Shown: one piece after another, positions 45,079 through 56,328 of the stretch | Numbering within the stretch: the stretch's first letter is position 1 | Layout: every line of letters starts with the position of its first letter | Translations under genes and position numbers: made by a program | The notes under the pieces: generated by a model | Seen by the model: only the letters and a program-made list of their open reading frames with translations | What the model was told of the DNA's origin: nothing | Databases searched by the model: none | Assembly (NCBI RefSeq): GCF_020283565.1 | Contig: NC_060064.1 | Span: forward strand, 6,036,001-6,100,000 | Reading direction: 5' to 3' | DNA: 64,000 bases | Source of the DNA: Trifolium pratense | Taxonomy: Eukaryota > Streptophyta > Magnoliopsida > Fabales > Fabaceae

Positions 45079-45504
45079 CTCTCTGTTCTTTTCTATAAGC
45101 AAAAATTCATAGATGGATAATTGATTATATGGTCTATATTATAGACCAAGTACATCAATTATTCAAAGATGGCTTAATTAGTAAAATGGTCCCTTAAAGA
45201 CATTTTTGGTTTCATATTGGTCCCTTAAAGAAAAAAATGTCTGAATAGGTCCCTTAAAGACATATTCGTTAATCAGTTTGGTCCTATTTAGACCTCTTTT
45301 TAGGGACCAAACTGATTAACGGAGATGTCTTTAAGGGACCTATTTGGACTTTTTTTTCTTTAAGGGACCTATTTGGACCTTTTTTTTCTTTAAGGGACCA
45401 ATCTGAAACCAAAAACGTCTTTAAGGGACCATTTTACTAATTAAGCCTTCAAAGATCCTAATAAGAGAATTTTTGCTTATAAAAGGGGACGGAGGAACAG
45501 AGAG
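45079..45504. mobile_element. Stowaway-like MITE interrupted by a second MITE
   Basis: The left end CTCTCTGTTCTTTTCTATAAGC pairs with the right end GCTTATAAAAGGGGACGGAG and GAACAGAGAG. The centre holds another element (45171-45447). Copy A of the duplication keeps only the last 20-odd bases of the right end (about 25884-25905). Confidence 0.7.
45171..45447. mobile_element. Mutator-type fold-back MITE, 9-bp TSD
   Basis: GGCTTAATTAGTAAAATGGT at the left pairs with ACCATTTTACTAATTAAGCC at the right. Several internal GGTCCCTTAAAGA units are palindromically arranged. The target duplication TTCAAAGAT is exact at 45162-45170 and 45448-45456. It is nested in the Stowaway-like MITE. Confidence 0.88.
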
Positions 45505-45671
45505 AATACATTAAGAGTTAGAGAAATAATAATTTTTAGTACTCTTGTGGTCCCAATAATGTCTCATAAAAAGAATAGATAAAAAGAAGCGATAAACAAA
45601 ATGAATAAGTAATTATATTTTGATAAATAATATAATATTGCAAAATTTTATGTGATTATTTAAATATAATT

Positions 45672-45752
45672 TTTTTTTGTAGATAGATGAAATGATGTCC
45701 GACCTAGTAATTTCGACATTTCTGCGGGTTGAATTGGGATTTGTGGACATTT
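45672..45752 (-). mobile_element. SINE with internal deletion (copy B)
   Basis: Duplicate of the element at 26055-26137, again flanked by ATTTAAATATAAT. Confidence 0.55.
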
Positions 45753-47140
45753 AAATATAATAAGTTATTTGATATTGAGTAGAAATAAAATAAAACTAGG
45801 GTTCAGCTGCCTTCAGAAACACATTGATCACGTGCGCCTTGTTCTGTAAGAAACCTTGAAACAATTCTTCAATCAAATCTTCGAAAGATTGAGTAGAAAA
45901 TAAAAACGCTAGCTGGCGCGCAGTTCAGACATACAGGTGTTGTTCCAATGTGTACGCACATCTGTCTCAACACTTGGTGTACGCACATATGTCTCAACAC
46001 TTAGCTAAAAGATGTTTTTGCAAAATGTAGCAAACATACAAAAAGTCAACAGAAATATTATTGCTTTATTTGTCATTGAATTCAACAACTAAAATTGCTC
46101 AAAAAATCATTGACAACCAAAATAATGAATTGCCAAAACTAGATGGCTAAAAATGAAATTCAACCAAGAAAAAAAGAGAGTGATGATAAAAGAACAGTGA
46201 AACCAAAGTTGGTTTAAGTTGCGAGGAACTTTGTCCTCTTTAAGTAAAATCTTGATTTTACGTTTTGTTACTCGATAAAATAGGTGTTGAATGACAAATA
46301 TATCCTTTAGGAGTAGAATATCCTTCTAGCTCGTGATAGACTGATACGTGAGGTAAGACATATCACTCTCACAATATTCATCTGGATAACACATGTGAGG
46401 TAGGAGAGGCCTTGGGGACCATGCAAGACTTGAACGATCACCTGAGTGTGTTCAATTTTAATATGAATGTTCAGTCGAGTGTCCAACTATGTTCGGAATA
46501 GTTAGTTGGGTGTTCAACTCTAACATGAATGGTCGCCGGTTGGCTAAGTGTTCAACATTGACATGAATGGTTGGCTCGATTAGGATGGTCATCTGAGCCT
46601 GGTTCCGGTTGAATCAGTCTTCAACCCACAAACCCTGTAAAGGTGTAGGTATATTTGTCTACAACATAGGTGTGTTGTACCAGTCGAAGTCACAATTCAA
46701 TGTAACTTCTAGTTAAGCTAAGTTCTAGACAAAACAAAGTGCATGCTTGACAAATATTATTAGAATTCAATAATTTAAACTTTCATTAACTTCGTGATGT
46801 GAATAATACAATGAGTTCAATAGAAATCACGTTTTGAAGTCATTTCATAAGCTTATTATTAGCCACAACACTTTAGGTAAAGTGTGCATTCACAAGAATC
46901 TTTCAAATGCTAATGCAACTTCCCCAATAAAAAATAATAATGGATTAAGTATGATTATGTTTGCCTTTCACACTCGGGTTGATGGAGTGTAATGTTTGCC
47001 TTTCACACTCGGGTTAATGGAGTGTAATTATGCTAATCTTACTGCTATTGCAAGAGGTCAATTTCCAATTATTACCAGTGGTACTCTATACATAACTTTG
47101 ATGAGCCAGGTCAACCTCTAGTACAACGTCTATATTTTTT

Positions 47141-47287
47141 TGGGTAAAGCAAAGTTATTCTCCGTGTGTAACTGCGAAGACTAAACTCCAGGTGTTTTCC
47201 TATACACATCTATTGAAAATCAAATCCAGGACCAAATGGTTAAGGAGCTCAAGTACTTACCACTTGTGTCACAACACTAGGTTGGTA
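47141..47287 (-). mobile_element. SINE, minus strand (copy B)
   Basis: Duplicate of the element at 27872-28020 with small differences. Confidence 0.55.
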
Positions 47288-49101
47288 GTACAATATTTTT
47301 TGAAAGAGTATTTGATATGCATGTTAATTAAGATATAATCTCATCGTGAAAAAGTAGAAGATGAAATCGACATGAAAAAGAAGAAAAGAGATGGGTGGGT
47401 AAGGTTAATGAGCCATCTATTTTGACATAGTCTAACTCTAACTTACACTGTTTTTTAGATAAATTATTATTAGAGGATAAAAAGTAAGATACACTTTCCC
47501 TTAACTCATTTACTTTGTGAAAATATTTTTTATTTTCTAAATATTTTTGTTAGTTTTATTTGTTAACAATGAAAAAGGAGACTCTTGAAATGAACGTATA
47601 ATTGTCTTAATATTTTCATAACCAATGGAAATGTTAAAAGAGCTATTTCTATTATCTCTTGAAATGCATTATCACTAGTTAACATTTTTTCCTTCTCTCC
47701 ATCACAATGACTCAAAAGTCTTTACTTCGGAGTTAAACTCTAGATTATAGAACCCTTTTCGCTTGAGAACTAGAGGGTAACACCAAAAGTCTTTTTTCTT
47801 CTTGTTAACGAGCAAAATTAACACGTGTTTTAGGAAAGGAAAATAGAAAAACCATGGCAACCTGCTCAACTCCTAAAATTACAAATCATCAATTCTTAAT
47901 TTCTATTTATTTATTTATTTTTCTATTGAGCTAGTGGCCAACATATACTCAACACACAAGAGAAGGAGAAAGTGTGGAGACTCAAATTTTAGTGCTTATT
48001 GCTTCTGTATGTTGTTTTGTTGGGTTTTAGACTTCTTTTTTTCTTTTTCTTTTTTGTAATAAACTCATTATTATTTTTGTTTTGATCTAGTTCTGTTGGG
48101 ATATGCTTTATTTGTAATGGGCATTTGTTAGTAAGTTTTCATGGCAATGACATCAAAAAACATGTTACAAGTCAATATGCTGTTTCCATGTGGTGATGGA
48201 GGAAGTGCTAAATGCTAATGGTAGCTATGGTAGTACTGCTGCCATCTTCCCCGGTGGCATGTTGAGGAGAGTAAAAATTTGATTGGTATTTGGAAGAAAT
48301 AGGGAGTGAGATGCAGAAATGTTTCACAGCCTATAGTTACCGATTGAGAACAACCGTGGTTGCATCTTCGACGAGATTGAGTACACTCCACTCCTGGGAG
48401 GACTTTACTGAAAAAATTTAAAGAGTGTGTAAATGGTGTATCGGTAGACCAATAGAAAGTAGTCTAGCGTATTATTTCTCTTACCTTTTTTCCCAATTAG
48501 TTACTTTCTGGTTTCCCCTTCCCAGATATTTCCACATACTTTGGTGTAAGACCAGTCTCATTCAGATTCAGCTATGCATCAGTAAATTCTTTGGAGAAAA
48601 AGTAATTTCCATATCACACTTTCACAATGCTAGACTTACACGCACATTAATTTTTCAATATGCCAACAAACCAACATCACATTAGCATGGAATTGAACTC
48701 ATATCCCTTAAGCAAGGTATCAAGTTCGAGTCTTGTGAATGAAAAAATGTGGTTAGGAGGCGAGACCCCCACTAAAAGTGGTCATCCGGGTTCTTTGGCG
48801 GAAATTAGTCATACTTCGCACCATTAACATGGTTACCAACAAAAAATATATATATATTTACTTGCACAGTTGCACATTATTTCCAAACTCTATACATGCA
48901 CAAACACATCTGTCTACATACATATATAAACATCAATATTCGGTACAAAACCTATTTACAAAAAAGACGCATCAATGATGAGTACACAATATTTTGTATT
49001 GGAGTCTGATCATTGGTAATGAACAGGTAACATTTGCAACTTATAGTGAAATGATGAAAATTCAGAAGTACCTCAACACTGTATATTGGCAAATATTGGT
49101 C

Positions 49102-52044
49102 CTACTTATTTTTCCACTCCACCTCCAATGCAATCTCATTACGGCGTTGGAATGGAAGAGAAAATGGGGGATTATACTGAAACAAAATAAAAGTGTAACT
49201 AACAATTGAAAAAGAAAGCGATTGATGAGAAAGCCTAACCCCAAGATTGTGTTAAGAATCTAACCTGTGCAACTTCTACTGCAGTTCCCTCTTTAAGTTT
49301 GAACTGTCCATCATTTTTCAGAGCTTCTCTTAGTTTCAGTTCGCGCCGCTTAACTTCTTCATCATTCACAAAACCTGATACAGTACAAAGGAAAGAAAAG
49401 TACTCAATATTTGATTTAGGACTTCAAATGAAAGTTGGGTAAATATTTTATCTGAAAAGTGTGTATTTGATTTAGGACTTCAAATGAAATTTGAGTAAAT
49501 ACTTTATCCAGTTATAAATGAATATTTAGAGGTGCCGAATTGAGTCCTTTATAATTTTTGGTATGCAAAAAATGAGCCACACCAGTGCCGCGAAAAAAAG
49601 AGAGGAACATATCCAAATGTGCGCACGCACTCACAGAAAGACTCGCTGAATCATGTGGGACCACACACCCACACACAGAAATACTAGCAATACATCATAA
49701 TTGGATGAAACTCATGTGGGACTCGCTGAATCATGCAGGTCGCATTTCCTGTTTGGAGGTTCCCGCATGAATTACACTCAATAAGAGAGAATGTTGAAAA
49801 AAATGTGTTGCTAACATTTCTCTACCTACATATATACATGTGAATGGAATAAACCGAAATGGTGCTATCTGTGCTTTCCCCAGTAGTTAAATATTCAGTT
49901 ATAATTCCTTTAAAATCTTAATCTAATACAATGCACTAAATAACCAACGACAGAGAAAAATGAAATTAAATTGAATTTGTATACAAACTATATACGAAGC
50001 ATCAAGGCAATAGCACACCTGAAAAGGCAACTACAGCAACTATTTTTCTAGACACCTCTCTAATTGTCACAGAGGAATCTTTAGGCAGTGGCAAGTTATC
50101 ACCGTACTTTGAAGGCAAGACAAAAGACATTTTCCATTGATCTTGACCTCCCGTCTGAGATAACATCATCAATAAATTAGAACATCATAAAACAAACATA
50201 TATTTAAGAAATATTCCAGAAGATATATAATGACATGTAATTGGGATAGATATGGTTGATTCCTAAGGTGAAGAACAGTATCAACTTATCCAAACTGCAA
50301 ACCAATCTCTGACTTCAGAGCTTGAACTTTATATATTACTGACCCCTATTTAAAGAACCTATGAATTCAAAAAACAAAGGCTTCTCAGGTTCAAGGTAGT
50401 CATAAATTGTCAGGTTGACAAGATATTCCAGGGTAGTTTAGGCTGTTTAGTCACTAGATGAGTTTAATTTAATTGAATCTGGATTTGAGAAGTTTGGTTT
50501 ATAACATTCTGAATAAGTTAGGTGCAATTATTTTAATGCCATTATTGGTATTTGGTAATAAGTAAATACTGTAGCTGAGATATTTAACAAAAATCCATGG
50601 AAAAGAATCACAATACCTTTGTTGTTAACACAGGAGTTGTCATATCCATTTTAACCCCATCAGATTGATTCTTACTGGTAATAACGGGTGTAGTCATCTC
50701 CATTTTCTCCTTCGTTGTATTCTACCATCAAAACAACAGAACACATCTATAACTTCTCCCAAAATAGAAAGGGGAAACCAAGAGATGCAGCGACCAAAAG
50801 CAACCCAGTAAAATTTCAAAATGCACGAATGTGACTCAGTTCTAAAATGTATTACTACCTTACCAAAAAGGTACTCGGCAAGGGCATTAAATGACTGAGA
50901 AGCACCGCTGAAATCAAACCCACTCTTCCCTTGCATTGTAGTCTCTGCTACAAAGTAAGGCTGCAAAGATAATCAAGTCAAGGTGAGTGTGATTGATAGA
51001 AACAAACCAGTATTATTTCAAAAAATGGAAATGAATTCCCTATAGACTACAGAACAACGGCGCAAATTTGCGGGTCTGCCCACCTCTCAATGCCAAAAGG
51101 CCCTAAATAAATCACTTAAGTAACAAGATGATCCCCCGTCTAATCTCTCTTCTCAATTTATAGATACACATCCATTAACTATTAAGAAACTATCCATAAA
51201 GGTGTTACCTATCGGTATCGGACACATTCATAAAACCAGATGGTTTTTTCTGTGATTACAAAGCACTTGCCGCTTCAATTTCCCTAATCACACAAGTGTG
51301 ATGTCTAATTTTGCTTATATACGGACGCTTTTGTTCCACAACACGTGTGTGATCCCAAATTTCCCTAATATTGTTGTCGAAATTGAAACATAAACAACAT
51401 TGTTTTCACTTGTGTGATTTCAAAACAAAACAAACTGAACTATAAACTCGATATCATCAGAATTAATTAATTAATCATGTAAAATAAAATACCTCAATTT
51501 CCCTAATCTCATACTGATCCTTTCTAGTTAGAACTTTGAACTTGACAGTCTCAAGGTCCGGAACTACAACGAAGATCAAGCACCGAAACAATTAAATTAC
51601 TAATATGCAAACAAATTTTAAAAAATCTATAACACTAATGTGAATTTGTTGAATAATTGAGAAACAAGCACCTGTCATCAACGCCTCTTCGAGTGTTTGG
51701 CTTTCAAATCTTTTCGGAAACAAATATTTTGCAGTCTCGGTAGCCACATCGGCAACAACTGCATCACATAATAAATAATAAATCAAAAGAGTGAAAAAAA
51801 GATTCAATAGATAAGTTTTATAATAATAGTAACATTTACGTCGCTGGGAGAGAGAGGTGGATTGAGAAGCGAGAGCGAAAATGAGTGAAATTCGAGCTTC
51901 GAAAGCGGATATGGTTTTTCGCTGGGTGTTTAATCTGTTGCCGGAAGATGCGGAATTGGTGATAGAGAGAATTTTGTTGTTAGGTTTTCCATGAAATGAG
52001 GTCGATTGAAGAGAAAGAGAAGGGTTGCAAAGAGGAATTATCAT
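49102..52044 (-). CDS. Plastid SOUL heme-binding-like protein, eight exons
   Basis: Exons on the minus strand: 52044-51840, 51758-51672, 51563-51493, 50960-50859, 50721-50617, 50154-50019, 49374-49265 and 49176-49102. All introns have GT-AG ends and the phases fit, giving 296 residues. Residues 1 to about 70 are Ser/Asn-rich with few acids, as in a chloroplast transit peptide. The SOUL domain follows: [43 protein letters not shown], the repeated [30 protein letters not shown], and the end [20 protein letters not shown]. It closely resembles Arabidopsis At3g10130, reported at plastoglobules and linked to heme or tetrapyrrole handling. Heme binding is family knowledge, not shown here. The last exon is largely duplicated at 31043-31108. 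Confidence 0.93.
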
Positions 52045-52185
52045 GTTTACTTTGGGAATTGAATTGAATTTGATTTTTGTTCAATATTAGTACAAACAAA
52101 CTGAATATTCTTCTGTGGCCGGCTTTTGAATTTCTGTTTGATTTTGCTCTGCGTGTTTCTCGTGGTTATGGTTTTCCCGGCACAG

Positions 52186-52196
52186 TATTTATATAG
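52186..52196 (-). promoter_or_regulatory. Probable TATA box of the SOUL gene
   Basis: The minus strand reads CTATATAAATA about 145 bp upstream of the ATG. Confidence 0.5.
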
Positions 52197-52199
52197 CTC

Positions 52200-52673
52200 C
52201 TATTTTAGATATTTTTTGGACTACAATTTGAGGAAGAGTTATATAGGCACAATATTATTTGGACACATAAGGTCCATTTACCTCAGTGTTTTTTAGTGCT
52301 TATGCAAACAGCTTATGCAATATAAATTAAGTTTTATGCTATTTTATAAATTTAGATTAGTGAAAACTGTAATTTTATAAGCTATTTTATCATAAACTAC
52401 CTTGACAAACTTATAATAATATATAAAAATTGCATGAGTTGTTTGCATAAGCTCTAAATAAAAGGGGAAAAAGTCGGGTCAAACGATACCTAATTCAAAT
52501 TCAAAAATTTAAAACAAAAATAACATAATTACAACAATCTATATCATTTTATTTCTTTTCTCTTTAATTTTTGTTTATTTTGTAAGTGTGTCTAACACAT
52601 CTTATTTATATTTATGCCTATCAAAGAATTTTCCTTACAATTTAGTGTCACTCTACAAAACAACATTATTATT
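52200..52673. other. Intergenic AT-rich DNA
   Basis: No gene is seen. Confidence 0.35.
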
Positions 52674-52796
52674 ATTATTTTGTCAAGTAGCTTAGTAGCT
52701 AGAAATTTCACATTTATAGTGGATAAGTAGATGACCGGGTTCGAACCCCAACCTCCTACATATATAATATAATGTTTTGACAATTTAGTTAAATTT
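52674..52796 (-). mobile_element. SINE-like repeat with B-box
   Basis: The minus strand carries GGGGTTCGAACCCGGTCATC and a tail AGCTACTAAGCTACTTGACA. This is like tRNA-related SINEs but with an eroded A-box. The ends are uncertain. Confidence 0.5.
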
Positions 52797-53241
52797 ACGT
52801 GACACAACATCATTATTTTTAATCAAAGACTAATAATAATTTTTATGTACATGTCATCTACATGCAAATATAAAAAAAAAAACTAATTACAATGCCAATA
52901 AAACTATCTCTCAAATTTTTAATGTTGTTGCTTCCTTGAAATTCAACTAGTAATTTTTCTCGTGAGATAAACGGGATATACATACATCAATACAAATAGA
53001 GAAAAAAAAATTGTTAGAAAATTCCTAGTCATAATAAAAATAAATACTTTATTTCAAAACACTATTCTTTTTTTCTATCTAAGATGGATGATTTAAAGTC
53101 AATTTTGTGAGACTTATTTGAGTTTATCTACTGAAATTTCGTAAACTATTTGAAAGAACTTATGAAAATAGTTTGACAATTTTCATAGTTTTTTTCAACT
53201 TATTTTCATATGTTCTCTAATATTGTACCGGGCCATGAACC
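52797..53241. other. Intergenic AT-rich DNA
   Basis: No gene or complete repeat is recognised. Confidence 0.3.
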
Positions 53242-53910
53242 AGTGTGTGATTTGTTAAGACCCAATACGAAAAAGCCCAATGGGAGCATCTAAAGGAGAA
53301 GCGTGAAAACAATCATGAAAAACACATGATAGGCATGATCCACCATGACTTGGAGAAGAAGGAAGAAACTTGGAGAAGAAGGAAGAAGCTTGGAGAAGAA
53401 GGAAAAGTAACCGCCCACTACCCATGAATTCCTCTCCAAGCAAGGCGGTTATCAAGCAACAAGAAGAAGATATTTTGTCTATAAATAGGATCTTCTTCAA
53501 GAGAATAAGGAGGACTCTCATTCTGAAAAACCACCATACTTTCATTCTTGTAAAGAGACAACTCTTTAATTCTTGTAGAGAGAATCAATTTTATCTCTGA
53601 TCATACTTGTATCAATTATCAATCCTGAATAATACAAACCCCCTATGTTCTTCACCAGAACAAGATCGGATTCTGATACTTTCATTCTTGTAAAAGGACT
53701 CTCATTCTGAAAAACCACCATACTTTCATTCTTGTAAAGAGACAACTCTTTAATTCTTGTAGAGAGAATCAATTTTATCTCTGATCATACTTGTATCAAT
53801 TATCAATCCTGAATAATACAAACCCCCTATGTTCTTCACCAGAACAAGATCGGATTCTGACTTATAAAACTCCCAGGGTTGTTGGGATTGAACTGAGTGT
53901 AATCACACCA
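53242..53910 (+). repeat. Possible solo LTR with a 184-bp internal tandem duplication
   Basis: The left edge TGTGTGATT and right edge AATCACACCA are inverted like LTR ends. Inside are CTATAAATAGGA (about 53479-53491) and later AATAATACAAACC. AGGACTCTCATTCTGAAAAA recurs at 53511 and 53695, showing a 184-bp tandem duplication. GGAGAAGAAGGAAGAA-type units repeat at 53350-53405. No clear 5-bp target repeat was found, so the LTR identity is tentative. Confidence 0.4.
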
Positions 53911-53933
53911 TTTATTTTACATATATAATTAAT

Positions 53934-54331
53934 GAGTCAGGATCCGTTGACACCAACTAGTTTGACACCAAATGTTACACCTCTCAATAACGTTTTAACC
54001 GATATAAATTTTATAAAATCCACCGTTGGATTGAAAGTTTACATCATATAGATCATTTGTGTAAAATTTCAAATAAATCCAAAATCATTTGATATGTTAT
54101 TGAGATACATCAAAATTAACGGTTTTTGTATTTTTTTAAATACCGTTAATCTTTATGTGTCTCAATAGCATATCAAATGATTTTGGATTTGTCTGAAATT
54201 TTACACAAATGATCTATATGATGTAAACTTTCAATCCAACGGTGGATTTTATAAAATTTATATCGGTTAAAACGTTATTGAGAGGTGTAACATTTGGTGT
54301 CAAACAAGTTGGTGTCAACGGATCCTGACTC
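53934..54331. mobile_element. Near-perfect fold-back MITE, 9-bp TSD
   Basis: The ends GAGTCAGGATCCGTTGACACC and the reverse complement form arms of about 195 bp that match with only about a dozen differences, separated by a few bases near 54130-54150. The target duplication ATAATTAAT is exact at 53925-53933 and 54332-54340. It is non-coding, of Mutator type by TSD length. Confidence 0.9.
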
Positions 54332-54340
54332 ATAATTAAT

Positions 54341-54867
54341 ATATAATTAGTGTCCATGCGAACTAAGCTAAATTCAATTACTAGTATAAAAATAACTTAT
54401 ATAAGCTTATACATATTTTCTCTAAAAAAAATACTTATACATTTATAAACACTTATTTTTTGAAGGAACATTTATAAACACTTATTAATTATAAGAAACA
54501 CTTAAAAAAATAACTACCAAAAATTGGAGAGTGTACCAAAAAAATAAAATAAAAAATAACCACCAAAATTTAAAATAGAAGACAAATTTTGCAAAATGAT
54601 AAAAATAAAACACCAAAATTGCAATTAACTCTATTTTTTAAGTTTAATAAAAAAGAAAGATGATTTGAAAGTTGAAACACTACACAACCCTCCTTCTTCT
54701 TACGTGAACTAAGAATTCATTCCCCTTTACTTGCCGCACCATCTCTCCGGCCGTCGCACCGTCCTGCCACGCCATCTCTCCGACCTCCACCTGATTAGAA
54801 CACAACCCATGTTCGTTCGTGAACCCAATCCCAAATCGCTATGTTGTGTTGTCTCTCAATCTAATCA
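54341..54867. other. Upstream region of the PPR gene
   Basis: AT-rich until about 54720, then a C-rich leader (GCCGCACCATCTCTCCGGCC). No certain TATA box was seen. Confidence 0.4.
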
Positions 54868-56328
54868 ATGAAGAAGCATTTACTAAAACCAATCACAAAA
54901 CCACCACCACCATCACCACCACCACAAATCCTCAACCCACCACCACCACAACCAACCCCATCTCTCTTCCCTCCAACACTCTCACCCACCCAAAACTACA
55001 CCCACTTCCTCCAATACCTCAACACTCATCTCACCCCACCACTCACTCCACAAACCCTCACTCATTTCCTCAAATCAAAGCTCCACCATCACCCATCATT
55101 CACCCACTACGATTTCCATCTCTTCACTTGGGCTTCAACTCTTGACACTTTCTCTCACAATCACACTTCCTATCAATGGATGACACGTACTCTCGCTCTC
55201 TCTCATCGTTTCTCTCTTCTCCGTACCCTCCTCACTTTCATTTCCTCAAACCCTTGTAATTGCTCCCAAGCCATTTTCTCTTGCCCTGAAACCGAACCCA
55301 TTTTCAGGTTTGCTATTCAATCTTACTGTAAAGCTTCAAAATTTGATGATGCCCTTTTTGCATTTAACTCTATGCGGAGGTTAATCGATGGAAAACCGAG
55401 TGTTTCATTGTGTAATATTTTGATTCATGGGTTTGTTAAATCTGGTAGGTTTGATAGAGCTTATGAATTTTATAATCAGATGGTTAAGGATAGGATTAAG
55501 CCTGATGTTTTTACTTTTAATATTTTGATTAGTGGTTATTGTAGGAATTTTAAGTTTGCTTTTGCATTGGAGATGTTTGAGGAAATGCACAAAATGGGGT
55601 GTCATCCAAATGTTGTTACTTTTAATACTTTGATTAGAGGGTTGTTTAGGGAGCGTAGGATTGATGAAGGGATTGGGATGGTTTATGAGATGACTGAATT
55701 GGGGTGTCAACTTTCTGATGTCACTTGTGAGATTTTGGTAGATGGGCTTTGTAAGGAAGGTCGGGTTTTTCAGGCGTGCGATTTGTTGATGGAGTTATCT
55801 AATAGAGGGGTTTTGCCTAAAGGGTATGATTATTTTGTTTTGGTAGAAATTTTGTGCGGGAAAGGAGATGCTTTTAAAGCTTTGGAAGTTATTTATGAGC
55901 TATGGAGCAAAGGTTGTGTTCCTAGCTTGATTTCTTGTATTGTGATGATTGATGGTTTGAGAGGAGTGGGGAAGATTGAAGAGGTGATGAGATTTGTGGA
56001 AAAAATGGTTAAAGAGGAGGGTATGGTACTTGATGTTGTCACTTTCAATTCTGTTCTTCAAGATGTTTGCGATGCGAGAAGGACAGATGAGGCGAATAGG
56101 TTGAGATTACTTGCTTCGAGCAAGGGTTTGGAACCTGATGGCATGACTTATAAGATTCTGGTTTCCGGGTATAGAGGAGAGGGAAATCAAACGGAAGGTG
56201 AGTTAGTGGTAAATGAAATGTTGGATAGGGGGTTTATACCTGATCTTGCTTCATATAATAAGTTGATGGATGGACTGTCTAATTGTCAAAGCTCTAGGCG
56301 TTATCAAGTGAACAAATTTGGCAGCTGA
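54868..56328 (+). CDS. P-class pentatricopeptide repeat protein
   Basis: This is a 486-residue, intronless protein, typical of plant PPR genes. The N-terminus is rich in Pro/Thr/Ser and nearly free of acidic residues up to about residue 70, suggesting an organelle transit peptide, more likely mitochondrial. From about residue 145 to 475 there are roughly nine 35-residue PPRs, for example SLCNILIHGFVKSGRFDRAY, TFNILISGYCRNFKFAFALE, TFNTLIRGLFRERRIDEGIG and TYKILVSGYRGEGNQTEGEL. No E, DYW or SMR domain follows, so it is a pure P-class member. Such proteins bind organelle RNA and affect its stability, splicing or translation. It resembles the Arabidopsis At2g36240 type; the RNA target is unknown. 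The start is the first in-frame ATG. An overlapping shifted frame at 54819 is a shadow of the ACC-rich leader. Confidence 0.9.
   Translation: MKKHLLKPITKPPPPSPPPQILNPPPPQPTPSLFPPTLSPTQNYTHFLQYLNTHLTPPLTPQTLTHFLKSKLHHHPSFTHYDFHLFTWASTLDTFSHNHTSYQWMTRTLALSHRFSLLRTLLTFISSNPCNCSQAIFSCPETEPIFRFAIQSYCKASKFDDALFAFNSMRRLIDGKPSVSLCNILIHGFVKSGRFDRAYEFYNQMVKDRIKPDVFTFNILISGYCRNFKFAFALEMFEEMHKMGCHPNVVTFNTLIRGLFRERRIDEGIGMVYEMTELGCQLSDVTCEILVDGLCKEGRVFQACDLLMELSNRGVLPKGYDYFVLVEILCGKGDAFKALEVIYELWSKGCVPSLISCIVMIDGLRGVGKIEEVMRFVEKMVKEEGMVLDVVTFNSVLQDVCDARRTDEANRLRLLASSKGLEPDGMTYKILVSGYRGEGNQTEGELVVNEMLDRGFIPDLASYNKLMDGLSNCQSSRRYQVNKFGS

Larger units (their letters stand above)
44877..49167. repeat. Segmental duplication, copy B (next to the intact SOUL gene)
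   Basis: This matches 25701-31108. It is probably the source copy on its right side because it is continuous with the intact SOUL gene. It lacks the TRIM-like element (empty site at 48180-48188) and the copy-A Stowaway. It has its own nested MITEs at 45079-45504 and a 36-bp local duplication (GTTTGCCTTTCACACTCGGG at about 46959 and 46993). Confidence 0.88.

Noticed and set aside
52735..52755. tRNA gene suggested by GGGTTCGAACCCC
   Set aside because: No acceptor or anticodon arms; SINE-like context.
54819..55145. 108-residue Thr/Pro-rich frame overlapping the PPR gene
   Set aside because: Shadow of the ACC-rich 5' part of the PPR reading frame.
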